A stretch of DNA of 7,679 nucleotides. It comes from JBEKZQ01 sp049509675 (GTDB taxonomy: Bacteria; Planctomycetota; Planctomycetia; Pirellulales; Thermoguttaceae). The notes under the pieces are model-generated. The model saw nothing but the letters and a program-made list of their open reading frames with translations, ran no database searches and had not been told where the DNA came from. This document shows, in pieces, positions 5,834-7,679 of this stretch (position 1 is the first letter of the stretch; the number at the start of each line of letters is the position of its first letter). The stretch lies in contig JBEKZQ010000486.1 in the NCBI GenBank assembly GCA_049509675.1, positions 1-7,679 on the forward strand. Direction: 5' to 3'. A program made the translations under genes and the position numbers.

Positions 5834-7219
5834 ATGGCACGTTCATTGCGCTACGTTATGTACAGTTTCCTGGTGTTCGCTTTGTATGGTCTCTGGGCCC
5901 TGGCCCAGGCACGGGCCGATGAGATCACGGATTTCACGCCACCGAAGGCAGACCAGACTCAGAAGCCTCCGAAGGAGATCGTCGATGCCATCGATCAATT
6001 CAAGCAGCGGCGGTTCGACGAAGCCCTGAAACTGTTTCAGGAATATGTCAAGAAGACCCCGGACCAGCCGCCCGCGGAGATCCTCATGGCGCAGTTGTGT
6101 GCCCAGACCAACCAGGCTTATCTGATGCGGGAGTATCTGGAGCGGACCGTGATCAACACGCCGGAAGACCCGGAAGCCTACGTGATTTTCGGCGAGTTCG
6201 CCATGCGCGATCGCCGCGTGACCGAGGCGGCCTTGCTGTTTGCCAAGGCCAAGGAGTTGCTCGCCGGCTTCGACAAGAGCCCCAATCGGAAGAAGATCGT
6301 GGAGCCGCGGACCATCGATGGTCTGGCGTCCGTGGCCGAGGCCCGCGGCAAATGGGTAGACGCCCAGGCCTATCTGGAAACGCTCTTGACGTTATTGCCC
6401 AAGAAGGACACGCCGCGGCCCATGCAGCGACTGGCGCGGGCCCTGTTCCAGCAAAAGAAGGCGACCGACGCGTTGCACAAATTGCAAGACGCCTACGCGA
6501 TCGATTCGAAAAGCGTGGCACGGCCCGAGGCCATCCTGGCGCTGCTGTACCACCAATGCTTTGAAGACGAGAAGAACGCCAAACTGTGGATGGACATCGC
6601 CGTGTCGAAGGCCCCCGGCGATCTGCGAACCCAGTTGACGGCGGCGCAATGGGCCTTGGAGATCGGCAAGATCGAGGAAGCCCAGACGCACGCGGCTGCG
6701 GCCATGGGCATCGATGCGAATTCATTCGACGCCAAGATGTTGCGGGGCGTCGTCTGCTTGTTCCAAAAGGACTTCGAGGGGGCGGAGAAGTACTTCAAGG
6801 ATGCCCACCTGCAAATACCCAGCAGCGTGCCCGCCAGCAATAACCTGGCGCTGGCCTTGTGCGAGCAGAAAGACACCACCAAGAAGCAGCAAGCGGTCCA
6901 GTATGCCGAGGCCAATTTCCGGCAGAACCAACAGAGCGTCGATGCCGCATCCACCTTGGGCTGGGTCTATTACAAGAACAGCAACTTGGAGCAGGCCCAA
7001 CAACTTCTGAGTTCCGTGGCGCGAACCGGCAATCTGAGCCAGGACACGGCCTACTATCTGTCCCAAGTCCTGTACGACCTCGGACACAAGCCCGAAGCCA
7101 AGCAGTTCCTCGAGGCAATGCTCAAGATGAAGCGGCCGTTCTCGATGCGTCCCGACGCCACGAAGCTCTTGGAGAAGATCAGGAGCGAGCCGGCGCCCAA
7201 GGCGAAAGAAAAAGAGTAG
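5834..7219 (+). CDS. Exported tetratricopeptide-repeat protein
   Basis: With the ATG at 5834 the protein has 461 residues and begins with a standard signal peptide: MARSLRY, a hydrophobic core at about 8-25, and AQARA|DE as the likely cleavage site near residue 28. In-frame ATGs at 5747 and 5792 would add 29 or 15 residues ahead of this signal and are disfavoured; AGGGGG at 5818-5823 serves the 5834 start with somewhat long spacing. From about residue 48 to 432 the protein is a run of helical pairs with TPR signatures, roughly ten repeats. Examples are RRFDEALKLFQEYVKKTP (59-76), KDFEGAEKYFKDAHLQIP (312-329) and NLEQAQQLLSSVA (384-396). The tail (about 450-461) is rich in Lys, Glu, Ala and Pro. 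There is no catalytic domain; a periplasmic or envelope protein-binding scaffold is inferred. The partner is unknown. The stop codon lies inside the left arm of the downstream inverted repeat. Confidence 0.9.
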   Translation: MARSLRYVMYSFLVFALYGLWALAQARADEITDFTPPKADQTQKPPKEIVDAIDQFKQRRFDEALKLFQEYVKKTPDQPPAEILMAQLCAQTNQAYLMREYLERTVINTPEDPEAYVIFGEFAMRDRRVTEAALLFAKAKELLAGFDKSPNRKKIVEPRTIDGLASVAEARGKWVDAQAYLETLLTLLPKKDTPRPMQRLARALFQQKKATDALHKLQDAYAIDSKSVARPEAILALLYHQCFEDEKNAKLWMDIAVSKAPGDLRTQLTAAQWALEIGKIEEAQTHAAAAMGIDANSFDAKMLRGVVCLFQKDFEGAEKYFKDAHLQIPSSVPASNNLALALCEQKDTTKKQQAVQYAEANFRQNQQSVDAASTLGWVYYKNSNLEQAQQLLSSVARTGNLSQDTAYYLSQVLYDLGHKPEAKQFLEAMLKMKRPFSMRPDATKLLEKIRSEPAPKAKEKE

Positions 7220-7341
7220 TGGTCTGTCCAGCTTGAGTTTACGGGTGCCACGGTTGGCTTGTCCAACCGTGTTTCCAGCACTGCTGGGCAAGCCGGGCAC
7301 CGACCGGAGGTTGGTCGTGGCACCCAACCGGTAATGTCGAA
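7216..7341 (+). repeat. Left arm of a large inverted repeat
   Basis: 126 bp that reappear in reverse complement at 7534-7658. Aligned by eye the arms differ by one substitution (G at 7231 versus A) and one extra T near 7285. The arm begins with the TAG stop region of the TPR gene and TGGTCTGTCCA (7220-7230). It contains an internal 9-bp hairpin, CACGGTTGG (7249-7257) with CCAACCGTG (7263-7271), followed by TTT, which might act as a weak terminator for the TPR gene. The 11-bp inverted end found on the other copy is missing here: similarity stops at 7341. Confidence 0.92.
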
Positions 7342-7366
7342 TTGCGCCGCGCCACGGCGCGCAACA

Positions 7367-7408
7367 AAAGATCATGGTACGGCGTTCCGTCGTCATACCA
7401 TGATCTTT
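7367..7408. repeat. 13-bp inverted repeat in the spacer between the large arms
   Basis: AAAGATCATGGTA (7367-7379) is mirrored perfectly by TACCATGATCTTT (7396-7408) around a 16-nt loop. It is not centred between the large arms, so it is an independent structure. A small GC-rich hairpin (GCGCCG/CGGCGC, 7344-7360) lies just before it. The rest of the spacer (7409-7533) shows no gene. Confidence 0.75.
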
Positions 7409-7521
7409 ATCCTGAAACGGGGCACCAGGTGTCCCGCCCTCCCGGTAGGTCTATATGGAATAGATCGGCAGATCCGCCGCTCAATCTGAAACGGAAGTGG
7501 GAAACTTCATCACCACACTAC

Positions 7522-7654
7522 TGGTCTGTCCATTTCGACATTACCGGTTGGGTGCCACGACCAACCTCCGGTCGGTGCCCGGCTTGCCCGCAGTGCTGGA
7601 AACACGGTTGGACAAGCCAACCGTGGCACCCGTAAACTCAAGTTGGACAGACCA
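7522..7654. mobile_element. MITE-like 133-bp element with 11-bp terminal inverted repeats
   Basis: The segment begins with TGGTCTGTCCA (7522-7532) and ends with its exact reverse complement TGGACAGACCA (7644-7654). It is flanked on both sides by CTAC (7518-7521 and 7655-7658), as expected of a target duplication, though 4 bp can agree by chance. It encodes nothing and is strongly self-complementary. The left arm at 7216-7341 is a second copy in opposite orientation lacking the inner terminus. A non-autonomous element mobilised in trans, or a structured interspersed repeat of the genome, are the two readings. Confidence 0.5.
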
Positions 7655-7658
7655 CTAC
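7534..7658 (-). repeat. Right arm of the large inverted repeat
   Basis: Reverse-complement partner of 7216-7341, 125 bp, separated from it by a 192-bp spacer. Together the arms could fold into a very long hairpin in RNA or a cruciform in DNA. Near identity indicates a recent duplication, or homogenisation between copies. Confidence 0.92.
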
Positions 7659-7679
7659 TTCGCCTTCACTTCCGGAGGC

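Noticed and set aside
7259..7635. Short open frames inside the terminal inverted repeat
   Set aside because: They run through hairpins and repeat arms, and versions of the same peptides appear in both arms because of the duplication; no start signal or family resemblance.

Overview
The window most likely comes from a Planctomycetota genome, probably a draft or metagenome-assembled one. The reasons are a DUF1559 pseudopilin-type protein (a family strongly expanded in that phylum), a one-polypeptide MetX-MetW fusion, a small DUF2582 winged-helix protein, generally GC-rich coding sequence and repeat-rich intergenic DNA. A 17-N scaffold gap interrupts one gene. No rRNA, tRNA, CRISPR array, integrase or transposase gene is visible.

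Layout. The left two thirds is on the minus strand and reads, in transcription order, Nif3-like metal protein (4231-5019), thiolase (3008-4186, 44 bp downstream of it), MetX-MetW fusion (948-2808, containing the N gap), then a DUF1559 protein (1-702, running off the left edge) with its own convincing sigma70-type promoter. The right third is on the plus strand: a 74-residue winged-helix protein (5303-5527) behind a near-consensus promoter, and an exported TPR-repeat protein (5834-7219). The two halves are divergent around 5020-5302. That region holds a perfect 10-bp inverted repeat and a second palindrome lying on a -35 box.

The right end (7216-7658) is non-coding. It consists of two nearly identical copies of a sequence of about 125 bp in inverted orientation around a spacer of about 190 bp. 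The right-hand copy has 11-bp terminal inverted repeats and 4-bp identical flanks, like a small non-autonomous mobile element. The TPR gene's stop codon lies at the outer edge of one arm. A possible stop of a convergent minus-strand gene lies at the outer edge of the other.

How the genes relate. MetX-MetW performs the homoserine acylation step of methionine synthesis. The thiolase acts in acetoacetyl-CoA/acyl-CoA metabolism. The Nif3-like protein has an intact metal-binding set but no settled function. The set looks like ordinary chromosomal housekeeping rather than a defence or biosynthetic island. The least ordinary elements are the MetX-MetW fusion, the inverted-repeat element at the right edge, and the palindromic control sites in the divergent region.
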